Shown here: positions 27,966-37,082 of the stretch, one piece after another
Layout: each line of letters begins with the position of its first letter
How positions within the stretch are numbered: the first letter of the stretch is position 1
NCBI RefSeq assembly: GCF_014692505.1
Contig: NZ_JACNYK010000001.1
Coordinates: 186,001-250,000, forward strand
DNA length: 64,000 nucleotides
Source: Sphingobacterium arenae
GTDB lineage: Bacteria > Bacteroidota > Bacteroidia > Sphingobacteriales > Sphingobacteriaceae
Direction: 5' to 3'
Position numbers and translations under genes: made by a program
The notes under the pieces: model-generated
The model's database searches: none
What the model saw: the letters and a program-made list of their open reading frames with translations, nothing else
What the model was told of the DNA's origin: nothing

Positions 27966-28117
27966 AGTAATTATATTTGATTGATAAAATTTGTCTGATC
28001 TGCTCTTGATCCAGACTTCTTATTCTTTTATCAAGTATGATTTCGAATTGTTACCCCTTTGTAAGAAAATTTGGAGGTTTTTATTATCTTTAACACTGTT
28101 AATCAGTTGTAAGCGCA

Positions 28118-30031
28118 ATGAAAAAACCCCTCTGGACGCCGTCTGAGCAGTATATTAAATCATCCGTTCTTTATGGTTTTCAACAGTTTGTGGAGCTGCA
28201 CTATAATCGGTGTTTTCTGGATTATGCAGCTTTTTATCTGTGGTCAATAGAACAACCGGAAAGTTTTTGGGAAGCTATTTTATTGTATTTTAAAATAGAT
28301 TATACGGGAAAATACAACCGAGTGCTAGCATGGGAGCATACAGGTACCGATTTTATTGGTGCAAGATGGTTGGAGGGTATTTCCTTGAGCTATGCAGAAC
28401 ATATCTTTCGCGAAAAAAAAGATGCTGATCCGGCTATAAAATATACAGATGAGACTGGAAATTACCGAGATATTACGTGGTATGAGTTGCGTGAAAAAGT
28501 ATCTGGGATACAGCAATTTTTAAAAGAAAAAGGTATTCAAAAAGGAGATAGGGTAGTCGGTATATTAAATAATACCATAGATACGGTCGCTATTTTTCTG
28601 GCCGCAAATTCTTTGGGAGCCATTTGGTCTTGTTGCTCACCGGATTTTGGAGATAAAAGCATTACCGAACGTTTTATACAAATAGCACCTAAAGTATTAT
28701 TTATAGAGCTGGATTATCAATATAACGGCAAAACATTCTCTAAAAGAGAGACATTGGCTTATATACAAGACCATATCCCGTCTATTGAAACAATAATTGC
28801 TGTTTATGGAGACGATTGGCAAGCTATATTTACCAACTATCCTCCACAGGAATTACATTTTTTGCGCGTGCCTTTTTCCCATCCGATATGGATTCTGTAT
28901 TCTTCCGGTACGACAGGCAAACCGAAAGCTATTACACACGGTACGGGGGGAAATTTGTTGGAACACTATAAAGTGCTGGCTATTCATCAAAATGTACAAA
29001 AAGGAGAGAATTTCCTCTGGTATTCTACCACGGGATGGATGATGTGGAATTATGCTTTGTCCTCTTTGCTTTGTGACGCTACCCTTTGTTTGTTTAATGG
29101 GGCTATCCATTATAATGACCACCAGGCATTTTGGCAATTTGTAAAACAGGCAAGCGTGGATCATTTAGGAGGAGGGGCGGCATATTTTTCAGCTATTCAT
29201 GATCTGAAAATAGAGAATTATAAACCAAAGGTAATAGGTTCGACCGGTTCGCCTCTACCTGTAGTTACTTTTGAAAACCTTCAGAAAAAATTTCCAGATA
29301 CACCTATTATATCGTTAAGCGGTGGAACAGATGTATGTAGTGCCTTTTTATCTGGATGTGCATATTTACCTGTGTACGCGGGGGAGATTCAATGCCGAAC
29401 ATTGGGTTCAGATATCGTAGCCGTAAATGATCACGGTGAGGAAGTCTATAACGAAGTTGGCGAATTAGTTATCAAAAAACCGATGCCATCGATGCCTATT
29501 TATTTTTGGGAAGACAATGATAATGAAAAATATAGAGAAAGTTATTTTGCAGAGCGAAAAGGTGTATGGAGTCACGGCGATTGGATTTCCATTATGGATC
29601 ATGGTGGTATTGTGATGTATGGGCGTTCAGATGCTACATTAAATCGAGGTGGAATACGTATCGGCACAGCGGAAATATATAATGTGGTAAATGAAGTACA
29701 GGGGGCAAGGGATAGTTTGGTTATTGCGACGGACAATGAAAAGGGTGAGTCCAATATGTTATTGTTTATTCAATTGTATGAAGGATCCGTGTTAGAAGCT
29801 ATTGTTCCTGTTATCAAAAGTGAACTCCGTAAACAGTATAGTGCACGACATGTACCCGATTTCTTTTACGCTGTAAACGATATTCCTTATACATTAAGCG
29901 GTAAAAAACTGGAAATACCAATTAAGAAGATCTTCTCGGGGTATCCGCTGGAAAAAGCTGTTTCAAAAGATGTGATGCGTAACCCCAAATGTATGGAAGA
30001 ATATATGCAGATATACTTGCACATTCACTAA
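28118..30031 (+). CDS. acetoacetate-CoA ligase
   Basis: Adenylate-forming ligase (ANL family) that activates acetoacetate to acetoacetyl-CoA using ATP. The 637-residue protein carries the AMP-binding core ILYSSGTTGKPKAITHG, SCCSPDFG (typical of acetoacetyl-CoA synthetase) and WYSTTGWMMWNY. Further on are LSGGTDVCSAF and the C-terminal RSDATLNRGGIRIGTAEIYNVV with the hinge and a late Lys in SGKKLEIPIKK. The start follows the family. It neighbours the leucine-degradation genes, whose end products include acetoacetate, so it likely reclaims that product. Confidence 0.9.
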   Translation: MKKPLWTPSEQYIKSSVLYGFQQFVELHYNRCFLDYAAFYLWSIEQPESFWEAILLYFKIDYTGKYNRVLAWEHTGTDFIGARWLEGISLSYAEHIFREKKDADPAIKYTDETGNYRDITWYELREKVSGIQQFLKEKGIQKGDRVVGILNNTIDTVAIFLAANSLGAIWSCCSPDFGDKSITERFIQIAPKVLFIELDYQYNGKTFSKRETLAYIQDHIPSIETIIAVYGDDWQAIFTNYPPQELHFLRVPFSHPIWILYSSGTTGKPKAITHGTGGNLLEHYKVLAIHQNVQKGENFLWYSTTGWMMWNYALSSLLCDATLCLFNGAIHYNDHQAFWQFVKQASVDHLGGGAAYFSAIHDLKIENYKPKVIGSTGSPLPVVTFENLQKKFPDTPIISLSGGTDVCSAFLSGCAYLPVYAGEIQCRTLGSDIVAVNDHGEEVYNEVGELVIKKPMPSMPIYFWEDNDNEKYRESYFAERKGVWSHGDWISIMDHGGIVMYGRSDATLNRGGIRIGTAEIYNVVNEVQGARDSLVIATDNEKGESNMLLFIQLYEGSVLEAIVPVIKSELRKQYSARHVPDFFYAVNDIPYTLSGKKLEIPIKKIFSGYPLEKAVSKDVMRNPKCMEEYMQIYLHIH

Positions 30032-30088
30032 TAAACATTTGTTCTGCTTCTACTCACATTAACCCTTAAATGATATTTTGCAGGGATA

Positions 30089-30144
30089 TTATAGGGGGTT
30101 AGTAGGGGTTTAACCCCTACTAACCCCCTGTTATCCCCCTATAA
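30089..30144. repeat. GC-rich nested palindrome after aacS
   Basis: An 18-bp perfect inverted repeat (AGGGGGTTAGTAGGGGTT at 30093-30110, its complement at 30112-30129, one T between) lies inside a second, overlapping pair: TTATAGGGGG at 30089-30098 with CCCCCTATAA at 30135-30144. A degraded third copy (AAACCCTCTACTAA) follows at 30144-30157. The arms can pair in two alternative ways. It stands in the 195-bp gap between aacS and convergent liuB; it may act as a bidirectional terminator, though no poly-T tail is adjacent. Confidence 0.7.
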
Positions 30145-30226
30145 ACCCTCTACTAATACACTGTTAATATATAAGAAATATATAATAAGAGGGCAACAGG
30201 AGGGCATGCGTATCTAGTTATGGAGT

Positions 30227-31834
30227 TTATACCTGTATCATGCCTACATTATACCGGTCCATAATTGGATTATGGTTAGCCGCTTCTATTCCCATGGAAA
30301 TAATTTTCCGCGTATCTTTTGGATCGATAACGCCGTCCACCCAAAGACGTGCAGCAGCGTAATAAGGACTAAGTTGTTGATTATATTGCTGTTCTATTTT
30401 GGAAAGCAGATTTTTCTTTTCTTCTTCTGATAGAGCTACTCCTTTTGCTTTGAGTGTTGCTTCTTGTATCTGCAGCAATGTTTTTCCAGCAGAAGCACCA
30501 CTCATGACCGCCATTTGAGCAGTAGGCCAGGCGTATATTAGACGAGGATCATAGGCTTTTCCACACATGGCGTAATTTCCTGCGCCATAGCTGTTGCCCA
30601 CGATAAAAGTGAATTTAGGTATGACTGAATTGGCCATCGCGTTAACCATTTTTGCTCCATCTTTGATTATTCCTCCATGTTCTGACCGGGAACCGACCAT
30701 AAATCCGGTGACATCCTGGAAAAATACTAACGGGATTTTTTGTTGGTTACAGTTCATAATAAATCGTGCAGCCTTATCGGCCGAATCCGAATAGATAACA
30801 CCACCCATTTGCATTTCCGTAGCATTGCCCGGCTTCTTTGCTTTTACCGTTTCACGTTGATTGGCTACAATACCTACTGCCCAGCCATCAATGCGCGCTA
30901 AAGCGCAAATTAATGTCTTACCATAATCTTTTTTATATTCTTCTAATGAATCTCTGTCTACAATGGCTTTCAAGATTTCCAGCATGTTGTAGGGTTTCAG
31001 ACGATCTTCCGGAAGATTTTTGTAAATATGGGTGGCCGGAAATTCAGGCTGTCTGCTGGCAATACGCGAGAATTGATTTTTATTATTTTCACCAAATTTG
31101 TCCAGCATATTTTTAATGGCGTCGAGACAACTTTTATCGTCAGGATATTTATTATCGGTTACGCCAGATATTTCGCAATGCGTAGCAGCGCCGCCTAAAG
31201 TCTCATTATCAATGACCTCACCAATGGAAGATTTTACCAAATAGGAACCCGCTAAAAAAACAGAACCTGTACCCTCTACGATCAATGCATAATCGGACAT
31301 GATAGGTAAATATGCCCCCCCAGCCACACAGGAACCCATGATGGCTGAAATTTGAGGAATACCCATCGAAGATATTTTAGCGTTGTTTCGGAAGATTCGA
31401 CCAAAATGTTCTTTATCCGGAAAGATTTCGTCCTGCAGGGGCAGATATACACCCGCAGAATCCACCAAGTAAATAATAGGAAGATGGTTTTCCATAGCAA
31501 TTTCCTGGGCCCGTAGGTTTTTTTTTCCGGTAATAGGGAACCACGCACCAGCTTTTACGGTGGCATCGTTGGATACGATGATACACAACCTGTTTTTTAC
31601 ATACCCCATGACGACGACAACTCCACCATTGGGGCATCCTCCATGTTCTTCATACATACCATCCCCTGCAAAGGAACCTATTTCTACATAAGGACAATCG
31701 TCATCTAAAAGATAAATGATCCTTTCCCAAGCGGTCATTTTTCCTTTTTGCTTGTGTTTTTCTATCTTGTCTAATCCACCTCCAAGAAGAAGTTTTTCAT
31801 ATTTGCTTTTGAGTATGTTTAGTAGGTTTTCCAT
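30227..31834 (-). CDS. liuB: acyl-CoA carboxylase beta subunit (methylcrotonyl-CoA type)
   Basis: Carboxyltransferase subunit that moves carboxyl from carboxybiotin to an acyl-CoA. The 535-residue protein belongs to the MccB/propionyl-CoA-carboxylase-beta family (crotonase fold, two ClpP-like domains). Features: RIIYLLDDDCPYVEIGSFAGDGMYEEHGGCPNGG at the N-terminus, VDSAGVYLPLQDEIFPDKEHFG, MGSCVAGGAYLPIMSDY, then VGSRSEHGGIIKDGAKMVNA and GNSYGAGNYAMCGKAYDP. The EHGGCPNGG and VYLPLQ text is typical of methylcrotonyl-CoA carboxylase. The biotin-carrying alpha subunit is absent from the window. Divergent from liuA-liuE-liuC. Confidence 0.88.
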   Translation of the reverse strand: MENLLNILKSKYEKLLLGGGLDKIEKHKQKGKMTAWERIIYLLDDDCPYVEIGSFAGDGMYEEHGGCPNGGVVVVMGYVKNRLCIIVSNDATVKAGAWFPITGKKNLRAQEIAMENHLPIIYLVDSAGVYLPLQDEIFPDKEHFGRIFRNNAKISSMGIPQISAIMGSCVAGGAYLPIMSDYALIVEGTGSVFLAGSYLVKSSIGEVIDNETLGGAATHCEISGVTDNKYPDDKSCLDAIKNMLDKFGENNKNQFSRIASRQPEFPATHIYKNLPEDRLKPYNMLEILKAIVDRDSLEEYKKDYGKTLICALARIDGWAVGIVANQRETVKAKKPGNATEMQMGGVIYSDSADKAARFIMNCNQQKIPLVFFQDVTGFMVGSRSEHGGIIKDGAKMVNAMANSVIPKFTFIVGNSYGAGNYAMCGKAYDPRLIYAWPTAQMAVMSGASAGKTLLQIQEATLKAKGVALSEEEKKNLLSKIEQQYNQQLSPYYAAARLWVDGVIDPKDTRKIISMGIEAANHNPIMDRYNVGMIQV

Positions 31835-31857
31835 AAAATTCTTTATCTCCCTTTTCT

Positions 31858-31865
31858 CAAAGATA
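31858..31865 (-). promoter_or_regulatory. candidate -7 box for liuB
   Basis: TATCTTTG on the minus strand, 24 nt before the liuB ATG, with a TTTA at 31883-31886 as a partial -33 (17-bp spacer) and a GGGAG ribosome-binding-like stretch between box and start. Confidence 0.45.
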
Positions 31866-32003
31866 ATAAACCTTGCCTTTGCTAAAGTACGGTATTTAAA
31901 ACTTTTTAATAATAGACTTGTTTTTATAATGAAAAATATAAATATTTTAAAATATAGCTTATTTTTTATATTTTTAACAAATAAGGGTATAAGCTTCTAA
32001 AAT

Positions 32004-33158
32004 ATGATATCGCAAAAACAACAAAATGAACAATTAGCTTTGGTTCGAAATAGCGCTCAACAATTTGCCAAGGAATTTATTAAACCTTACATGATGGAGT
32101 GGGATGAGAAACAATATTTTCCGGTGGAATTATTCAAAAAAATGGGCGAATATGGTTTTATGGGTGTATTGGTTCCCGAGAAATATAATGGGGCAGGTTT
32201 AGGGTATCAAGAATATATCACTATTCTTGATGAAATATCAAAAGTATGTGGTTCTATTGGGCTGTCTTTAGCCGCACATAATTCCTTGTGTACGAATCAT
32301 ATTTTATCATTTGCAAACGAAAAGCAGAAAGAAAAATATCTCCCCAGATTAGCTACCGCAGAATGGATCGGTGCCTGGGGACTTACCGAAACGGGATCTG
32401 GTTCTGATGCTGGAGGTTTGGCAACAACCGGGGTACAGGACGGGGACTATTTTGTTATCAATGGTTCTAAAACCTTTATTACACATGCTATTAATGGAGA
32501 TGTAGCTGTTGTGATGGTGAGGACAGGAGAAAAAGGAGATAAACATGGCGTTACCGCATTTATTATTGAAAAAGGTACACCGGGCTTTACAGCCGGTAAA
32601 AAAATAGATAAATTAGGCATGCGCGCTTCAGAAACGGCAAGTTTGTTTTTCGACAATTGTCGCGTACATAAAAGTCAGATCATTGGCGAAGTAGGCGATG
32701 GATTTGTTCAAGCGTTAAAGCTGTTGGATGGTGGACGTATTTCCATTGCTGCCCTTTCACTGGGGATTGCTCGTGGAGCTTACGAATGCGCATTGCAGTA
32801 TGCGAATGAGCGAGAGCAGTTTAATCAGAAGATATTTGATTTTCAAGATGTAGGTTTTACCATAGCAGACATGGCTACAAAAATCGATGCAGCGGAATTA
32901 TTGATACGAAGAGCCGGTCATTTAAAAGATACAGATCAAAAAGTTACAAAAGAAAGCGCCATGGCGAAATATTATGCTTCGGAAGTGGCGGTAGAAGTAT
33001 CCAATCATAGTGTACAAGTACATGGTGGTTATGGTTTCACAAAAGATTATCCGGCAGAAAAATACTTTAGAGATGCCAAATTATGTACGATCGGAGAGGG
33101 GACCAGCGCCATACAAAAGATGGTTATAGCAAGAGAAATTAAAAAAGATGTCCAATAA
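32004..33158 (+). CDS. liuA: acyl-CoA dehydrogenase (isovaleryl-CoA dehydrogenase by context)
   Basis: FAD enzyme of 384 residues that introduces the alpha-beta double bond in an acyl-CoA. Visible are the FAD/substrate region GAWGLTETGSGSDAGGLATTG, SKTFITHA and the C-terminal IGEGTSAIQKMVIARE. Operon context with HMG-CoA lyase and an enoyl-CoA hydratase, and divergent liuB, points to leucine catabolism. However the C-terminal Glu365 (EGTS) sits where straight-chain acyl-CoA dehydrogenases have their catalytic base; classical isovaleryl-CoA dehydrogenases have a small residue there. Specificity is therefore open. Confidence 0.82.
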   Translation: MISQKQQNEQLALVRNSAQQFAKEFIKPYMMEWDEKQYFPVELFKKMGEYGFMGVLVPEKYNGAGLGYQEYITILDEISKVCGSIGLSLAAHNSLCTNHILSFANEKQKEKYLPRLATAEWIGAWGLTETGSGSDAGGLATTGVQDGDYFVINGSKTFITHAINGDVAVVMVRTGEKGDKHGVTAFIIEKGTPGFTAGKKIDKLGMRASETASLFFDNCRVHKSQIIGEVGDGFVQALKLLDGGRISIAALSLGIARGAYECALQYANEREQFNQKIFDFQDVGFTIADMATKIDAAELLIRRAGHLKDTDQKVTKESAMAKYYASEVAVEVSNHSVQVHGGYGFTKDYPAEKYFRDAKLCTIGEGTSAIQKMVIAREIKKDVQ

Positions 33159-34002
33159 GGAAAGAATACAATTGATAGAGTCTCCTCGAGATGCTATTCA
33201 GGGAATCAAACATTTTATTTACACAGATAAAAAAATAAACTATATCAATCAATTGATTGATAGTAACCTATTCTATTGTATTGATTTCGGGAGTTTTGTG
33301 TCGCCTAAGGCTGTTCCGCAACTGCAAGATACCATACAGGTTCTAGAGGGATTAGAAAAGAATAACGATACAAAGATATTGGCAATTATTGCGAATGAAA
33401 AAGGTGCTGAAATAGCGAAACCTCTGGATAAAATTGATTTCTTGGGTTATCCGTTTTCAATCTCGGAGACGTTTCAGCAACGAAATGTCAATTCGACGAT
33501 AGCGCAATCCTATCAGCGGATAGAACATATTAAGAATATAATGGCATCGGGTAAACAAGAGCTGGTAGTCTACATTTCCATGGCTTTCGGCAACCCCTAT
33601 AGCGACCTCTGGAACACCGATTTGGTATTGGAATGGATAGAAAAACTTTCTGCATTGGGAATATCTCGCTTTTCCATTGCTGATACGACATCAGAAGCAT
33701 CACCGGAAAGTATTAAAATGTTATTTACTTTGATAAAGCATACTTTTCCTAGGTCAGAATTCAGCATTCATCTGCATAGTCGAGCAGAAAATGCACTTTT
33801 GAAAATTGAAGCGGCACATGAAGCTGGTTGTCGGATTTTTGAAGGCGCTGTCATGGGATATGGTGGTTGTCCTTTTGCACAAGATGAGTTGGTAGGCAAT
33901 ATTCCGATGGAAATGCTGATACATCGATTTAGAAATCCAAATGAAGATAAAATACAGGATTTGTTGTCGGGATTTCAAAAATTGATCGCAATAAAAAAAT
34001 AA
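33148..34002 (+). CDS. liuE: hydroxymethylglutaryl-CoA lyase
   Basis: Cleaves HMG-CoA to acetyl-CoA and acetoacetate, the last step of leucine breakdown. The 284-residue TIM-barrel enzyme has the catalytic Arg region IESPRDAIQG, the metal-binding Asp in YCIDFGSFVSPK, the paired His motif SIHLHSR and the Cys loop GYGGCPFAQDELVGN. The usual HLHDT reads HLHSR here (Asp replaced by Ser). ATG at 33148 overlaps the liuA stop by 11 bp, implying translational coupling. It is followed by liuC after 25 bp. Confidence 0.85.
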   Translation: MSNKERIQLIESPRDAIQGIKHFIYTDKKINYINQLIDSNLFYCIDFGSFVSPKAVPQLQDTIQVLEGLEKNNDTKILAIIANEKGAEIAKPLDKIDFLGYPFSISETFQQRNVNSTIAQSYQRIEHIKNIMASGKQELVVYISMAFGNPYSDLWNTDLVLEWIEKLSALGISRFSIADTTSEASPESIKMLFTLIKHTFPRSEFSIHLHSRAENALLKIEAAHEAGCRIFEGAVMGYGGCPFAQDELVGNIPMEMLIHRFRNPNEDKIQDLLSGFQKLIAIKK

Positions 34003-34027
34003 AGAAAAAGCGATATCTTTATATAAT

Positions 34028-34774
34028 ATGCAGGCAATAACATATCAATACATTAGGATAAAAAAGACAGATTTCCGTATGGAAGTCACGCTTGCGCGGC
34101 CCGAGAAACGGAACGCATTTACACCAACGATGGTGAATGAAATAGCACATGCTTTTCAGGATGCAAACCAAGATGACAGTATTAAAGTGGTTATGTTAAA
34201 AGCCGAAGGGCCCGTGTTCTGTGCAGGAATGGATTTGAAAGCTTTTCAGAATGCCGATTTAGATATTCCGAATCCACACATCGAAAATAAAGATATCTCT
34301 TTAGGAGAAGTGTTTGCCAATTTGCATAAGCCATCTATAGCTATCGTCAGAGGAAATGTTATTGCCGGCGCTTTTTTGATGATTGCTGGATGTACGTATG
34401 TGTTCTGTTCAGAAAATGTACAGTTTCGTTTGCCGGAGTTAAACTTAGGAATCTTCCCTTTCCAGGTTATGGCAAGTTTGATGAGGGTAATGTCGGAAAA
34501 GAAAATGTTGCAACTTTGTTTGCATACCGACTATTTTTCTGCTAGGAAAGCACAGGAATATGGATTGGTAGATGGTTTTTTGGAAGAGGTAGATGTAGAA
34601 TTTTTTTTGACAGGATTTAAAGATATCAGTTCTTCTGCGGTTGTTGCCGGTTTTAAAGCGGCAAGAGAACTCCCCTCTGTTGCCAGTGAAAAACGATACA
34701 GCTTTTTGTTAAAAAAGCTGTATGAATTGAAATCTTCCGAAGACGTGAAAAAACGAATATTCGAAAAAGGATAA
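34028..34774 (+). CDS. liuC: enoyl-CoA hydratase/isomerase family protein (methylglutaconyl-CoA hydratase by context)
   Basis: Crotonase-fold enzyme of 248 residues. The oxyanion hole is in AEGPVFCAGMDLKAF and RGNVIAGAFLMIAGC, and the active-site Glu is in RLPELNLGIFPF. By position after an acyl-CoA dehydrogenase and HMG-CoA lyase and across from liuB, the likely reaction is hydration of 3-methylglutaconyl-CoA to HMG-CoA. The second oxyanion-hole glycine run is AGAF rather than the usual GGG/GGA, and the C-terminal helical part is short, so substrate is an inference. Confidence 0.78.
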   Translation: MQAITYQYIRIKKTDFRMEVTLARPEKRNAFTPTMVNEIAHAFQDANQDDSIKVVMLKAEGPVFCAGMDLKAFQNADLDIPNPHIENKDISLGEVFANLHKPSIAIVRGNVIAGAFLMIAGCTYVFCSENVQFRLPELNLGIFPFQVMASLMRVMSEKKMLQLCLHTDYFSARKAQEYGLVDGFLEEVDVEFFLTGFKDISSSAVVAGFKAARELPSVASEKRYSFLLKKLYELKSSEDVKKRIFEKG

Positions 34775-34904
34775 ATTTTAGTACCTTAAAACAGCACAAG
34801 GTTCTTCTTCTGTCGCTATTATTACGAAAGCGACGTTGGTTATGGGGCGAGTAGTCATTGGCTTGGTTTTTCATTATATTTGGTCTTCTAAGTTAATTCT
34901 GACC

Positions 34905-36053
34905 ATGTTACATATTCTTATTGCACCAAATGCTTTCAAACATAGCTTGGATGCCCGTCGTGCCGCAGAAGCATTACACAAAGGTTTTTCGCAGAGTCGT
35001 CTAGATTGTCGTACAACACTGTTCCCCATTGGCGACGGAGGCGATGGTACGTGTAAACTTCTGCATGAAAAATTAGCGGGCAAGTTGGTTACGATTACTG
35101 TTTCAGGACCGTTGGGAAAACCTGTTGAAGCTTCATTTAGCTTAGTAGAAGATGGAAAAACAGCTCTAATCGAAATGGCTGATGCATCGGGTATCCGTTT
35201 AATAAAAAAAGAAGAACAAAATCCTCTTCAAGCGAATAGCAGAGGTACAGGCGAATTAATTCTACATGCGTTGGAGCAATATAAGGTCGAGCAAATTATT
35301 TTAGGGATGGGCGGTTCGGCTACGGTCGATGGTGGGTGTGGTATGCTTCATGCGCTTGGTGTACGTTTTTTTGATCAGAGAGGAAAGGAGCTTGAGCCAA
35401 TTCCCGAACGTTTGCAATATGTAGAACGTATTGATTCGAGTGAGCTGAACAAAAGCGTATTAAATAGTAACATCAAGATTCTTTGTGATGTAGAAAATCT
35501 TCTTTTAGGAGAAGAAGGGGCTGCGCACGTTTTTGGACCTCAAAAGGGGGCATCTCCGGCTCAAGTAAAAATTTTGGATAAATTTCTACGTCAGTTAAGT
35601 GATGTTGTTTTAAAAGTGACAAGAAAGAATATGGCGGATGTCGCTTTCGGAGGTACGGCAGGGGGAGCCGCCGCCGGTATGTATGCCTTAGCAGGTGCCC
35701 AATTGGTTAATGGGATAGCTTATTTCTTGCAAAAGACCGGCTTTGAAGAGGTCATAAAGACGACTGATTGGCTCATCACGGGTGAGGGGAGCATCGATGA
35801 GCAAACGCTCTCGGGAAAGGCTCCGGCAGGTGTGGCTTGGTTGGCTAAACAATATGGAATTCCATGTATAGGGATAGCCGGAAAGGTACCATTAGAGCCT
35901 TCATCCGCGATATTAGATATCTTTGATGTGCTGTTGCCCATTAATCATGGGAACATGTCGCTGGCGGAAGCACTCGTAAACACAGAACAGAACCTTCTTC
36001 GTACGGCACAAGCTCTAGGGAATGTACTGGCATATAACAATAAAAATAACTAG
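34905..36053 (+). CDS. glxK: glycerate kinase (GlxK family)
   Basis: ATP-dependent glycerate 2-kinase type enzyme of glyoxylate/sugar-acid metabolism. The 382-residue product begins MLHILIAPNAFKHSLDARRAAEAL. It has FPIGDGGDGTCKLLHEKLAG, the ILGMGGSATVDGGCGMLHALG motif, FGPQKGAS, GGTAGGAAAGMYALAGA and LITGEGSIDEQTLSGKAPAGVA. The frame is open for 23 codons upstream, but the ATG at 34905 is the family start. A TATATTTG box lies at 34875-34882, 23 nt upstream. Its stop overlaps convergent scpA by 4 bp. Confidence 0.93.
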   Translation: MLHILIAPNAFKHSLDARRAAEALHKGFSQSRLDCRTTLFPIGDGGDGTCKLLHEKLAGKLVTITVSGPLGKPVEASFSLVEDGKTALIEMADASGIRLIKKEEQNPLQANSRGTGELILHALEQYKVEQIILGMGGSATVDGGCGMLHALGVRFFDQRGKELEPIPERLQYVERIDSSELNKSVLNSNIKILCDVENLLLGEEGAAHVFGPQKGASPAQVKILDKFLRQLSDVVLKVTRKNMADVAFGGTAGGAAAGMYALAGAQLVNGIAYFLQKTGFEEVIKTTDWLITGEGSIDEQTLSGKAPAGVAWLAKQYGIPCIGIAGKVPLEPSSAILDIFDVLLPINHGNMSLAEALVNTEQNLLRTAQALGNVLAYNNKNN

Positions 36054-36823
36054 GCCACATATTCAGATTCGTAGCAAAGCTCTCTTTTTTTTCCGATGGA
36101 GAAATTATTGAACCCGATCCCAACTTCTATTTCTAATAGACGTTGTTGGAGCATCTCTAGAATCGCCAAGAAATTGAATACGAGTTGTACTTTGTTCTCG
36201 GAATTTTTGATAATTTGTTGGAAATCCAACTTTTTATTCATCTCTATTAATTGTGCAATTGCTTTTTTCTGCTGTTCGATCGTATAGGGAAATTTTACCA
36301 CCGTATGGGTGGCTTCTTGAACACGATGGGTAAAATTAAACATTAATTTCTCGTATACCATTAAGAGTTTATATAGGTCAAAAGAAGATAATTCTTCCTC
36401 CGTGGTATTGGTGTATCTAGCGAGCATATTGTCTTTGACTATATTCCCTCGGGCGTGTAGCCGTGTTCGATTTTCTTCTAATATACGTAACTCTTCACAG
36501 ATCTCCTTGAATTGCTTATAAAGAAGTAGTTTTTGCGTTAGTTCCCTCTTGAGGTCTATCTCATTTTCTGCGTCATCCAGCTCGGGCCGGGGCAAGAGCA
36601 TTTTTGCCTTGATACGCATCAAGGTGGAGGCTACAAATATAAATTCACTGGCAAGCTCTATATTCAAGGACTGCATTTTCTGAATATAGTCTAAAAAATC
36701 ATCGGTTATTTTAGAAATAGGAATGTCATGTATATTCAATTCATCCCTTTCTATAAAAAAAAGTAAGAGATCGAAAGGACCTTCAAATTGCTCGAGTTTG
36801 ATTTCGTAACCTGCTGTTTGCAT
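36050..36823 (-). CDS. scpA: segregation and condensation protein A
   Basis: Kleisin subunit that bridges SMC heads in the chromosome-organising Smc-ScpAB complex. The 257-residue protein has the family N-terminus YEIKLEQFEGPFDLLLFFIERDELNIHDIPISKITDDFLDYI (about 6-46) and the LASEFIFVASTLMRIKAKMLLPRPE helix. The C-terminal winged helix (FNFLAILEMLQQRLLEI) contacts the SMC head. scpB is not adjacent. It lies 13 kb from the predicted origin, where ParB-loaded SMC acts. Convergent with glxK, 4-bp overlap. Confidence 0.93.
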   Translation of the reverse strand: MQTAGYEIKLEQFEGPFDLLLFFIERDELNIHDIPISKITDDFLDYIQKMQSLNIELASEFIFVASTLMRIKAKMLLPRPELDDAENEIDLKRELTQKLLLYKQFKEICEELRILEENRTRLHARGNIVKDNMLARYTNTTEEELSSFDLYKLLMVYEKLMFNFTHRVQEATHTVVKFPYTIEQQKKAIAQLIEMNKKLDFQQIIKNSENKVQLVFNFLAILEMLQQRLLEIEVGIGFNNFSIGKKRELCYESEYVA

Positions 36824-36868
36824 AGCTTGCTCAAAAATAAAAAATTGTACGGTAAAGCTGCCCGATAT

Positions 36869-36877
36869 TTATCCACA
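36869..36877 (+). other. isolated perfect DnaA box
   Basis: TTATCCACA, exact consensus, 46 bp upstream of the scpA start. It is a single box, not a cluster, so a titration or regulatory site is more likely than an origin. Confidence 0.5.
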
Positions 36878-37052
36878 ATTTGGATTCTATTAACAGTTTC
36901 TTGGAACAATGCAAGGCCATTATACGCCGCATTACCGCGAAGCGGTATTGATCGACTTTATTTACGATCTGTACTATCCTCTCCTTAACCTTAAAGCTCG
37001 CATCCGGATATTTGAAGTTTGTAGGAATTCATTCTCTGCACTACACATTATT

Positions 37053-37082
37053 TCAAATATCCGAAGCGAGGAGGTTTATGGA
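37053..37082 (+). repeat. dispersed repeat, copy A
   Basis: Begins TCAAATATCCGAAG, continues CGAGGAGG, TTT, ATGGA; nearly identical to copy B at 11751-11782 (minus strand). It overlaps the right arm of the 12-bp inverted repeat at 37005-37063. Confidence 0.55.

Noticed and set aside
30089..30157. Repeats after aacS considered as a CRISPR array
   Set aside because: The repeats are inverted and overlapping, without regular spacers or cas genes.
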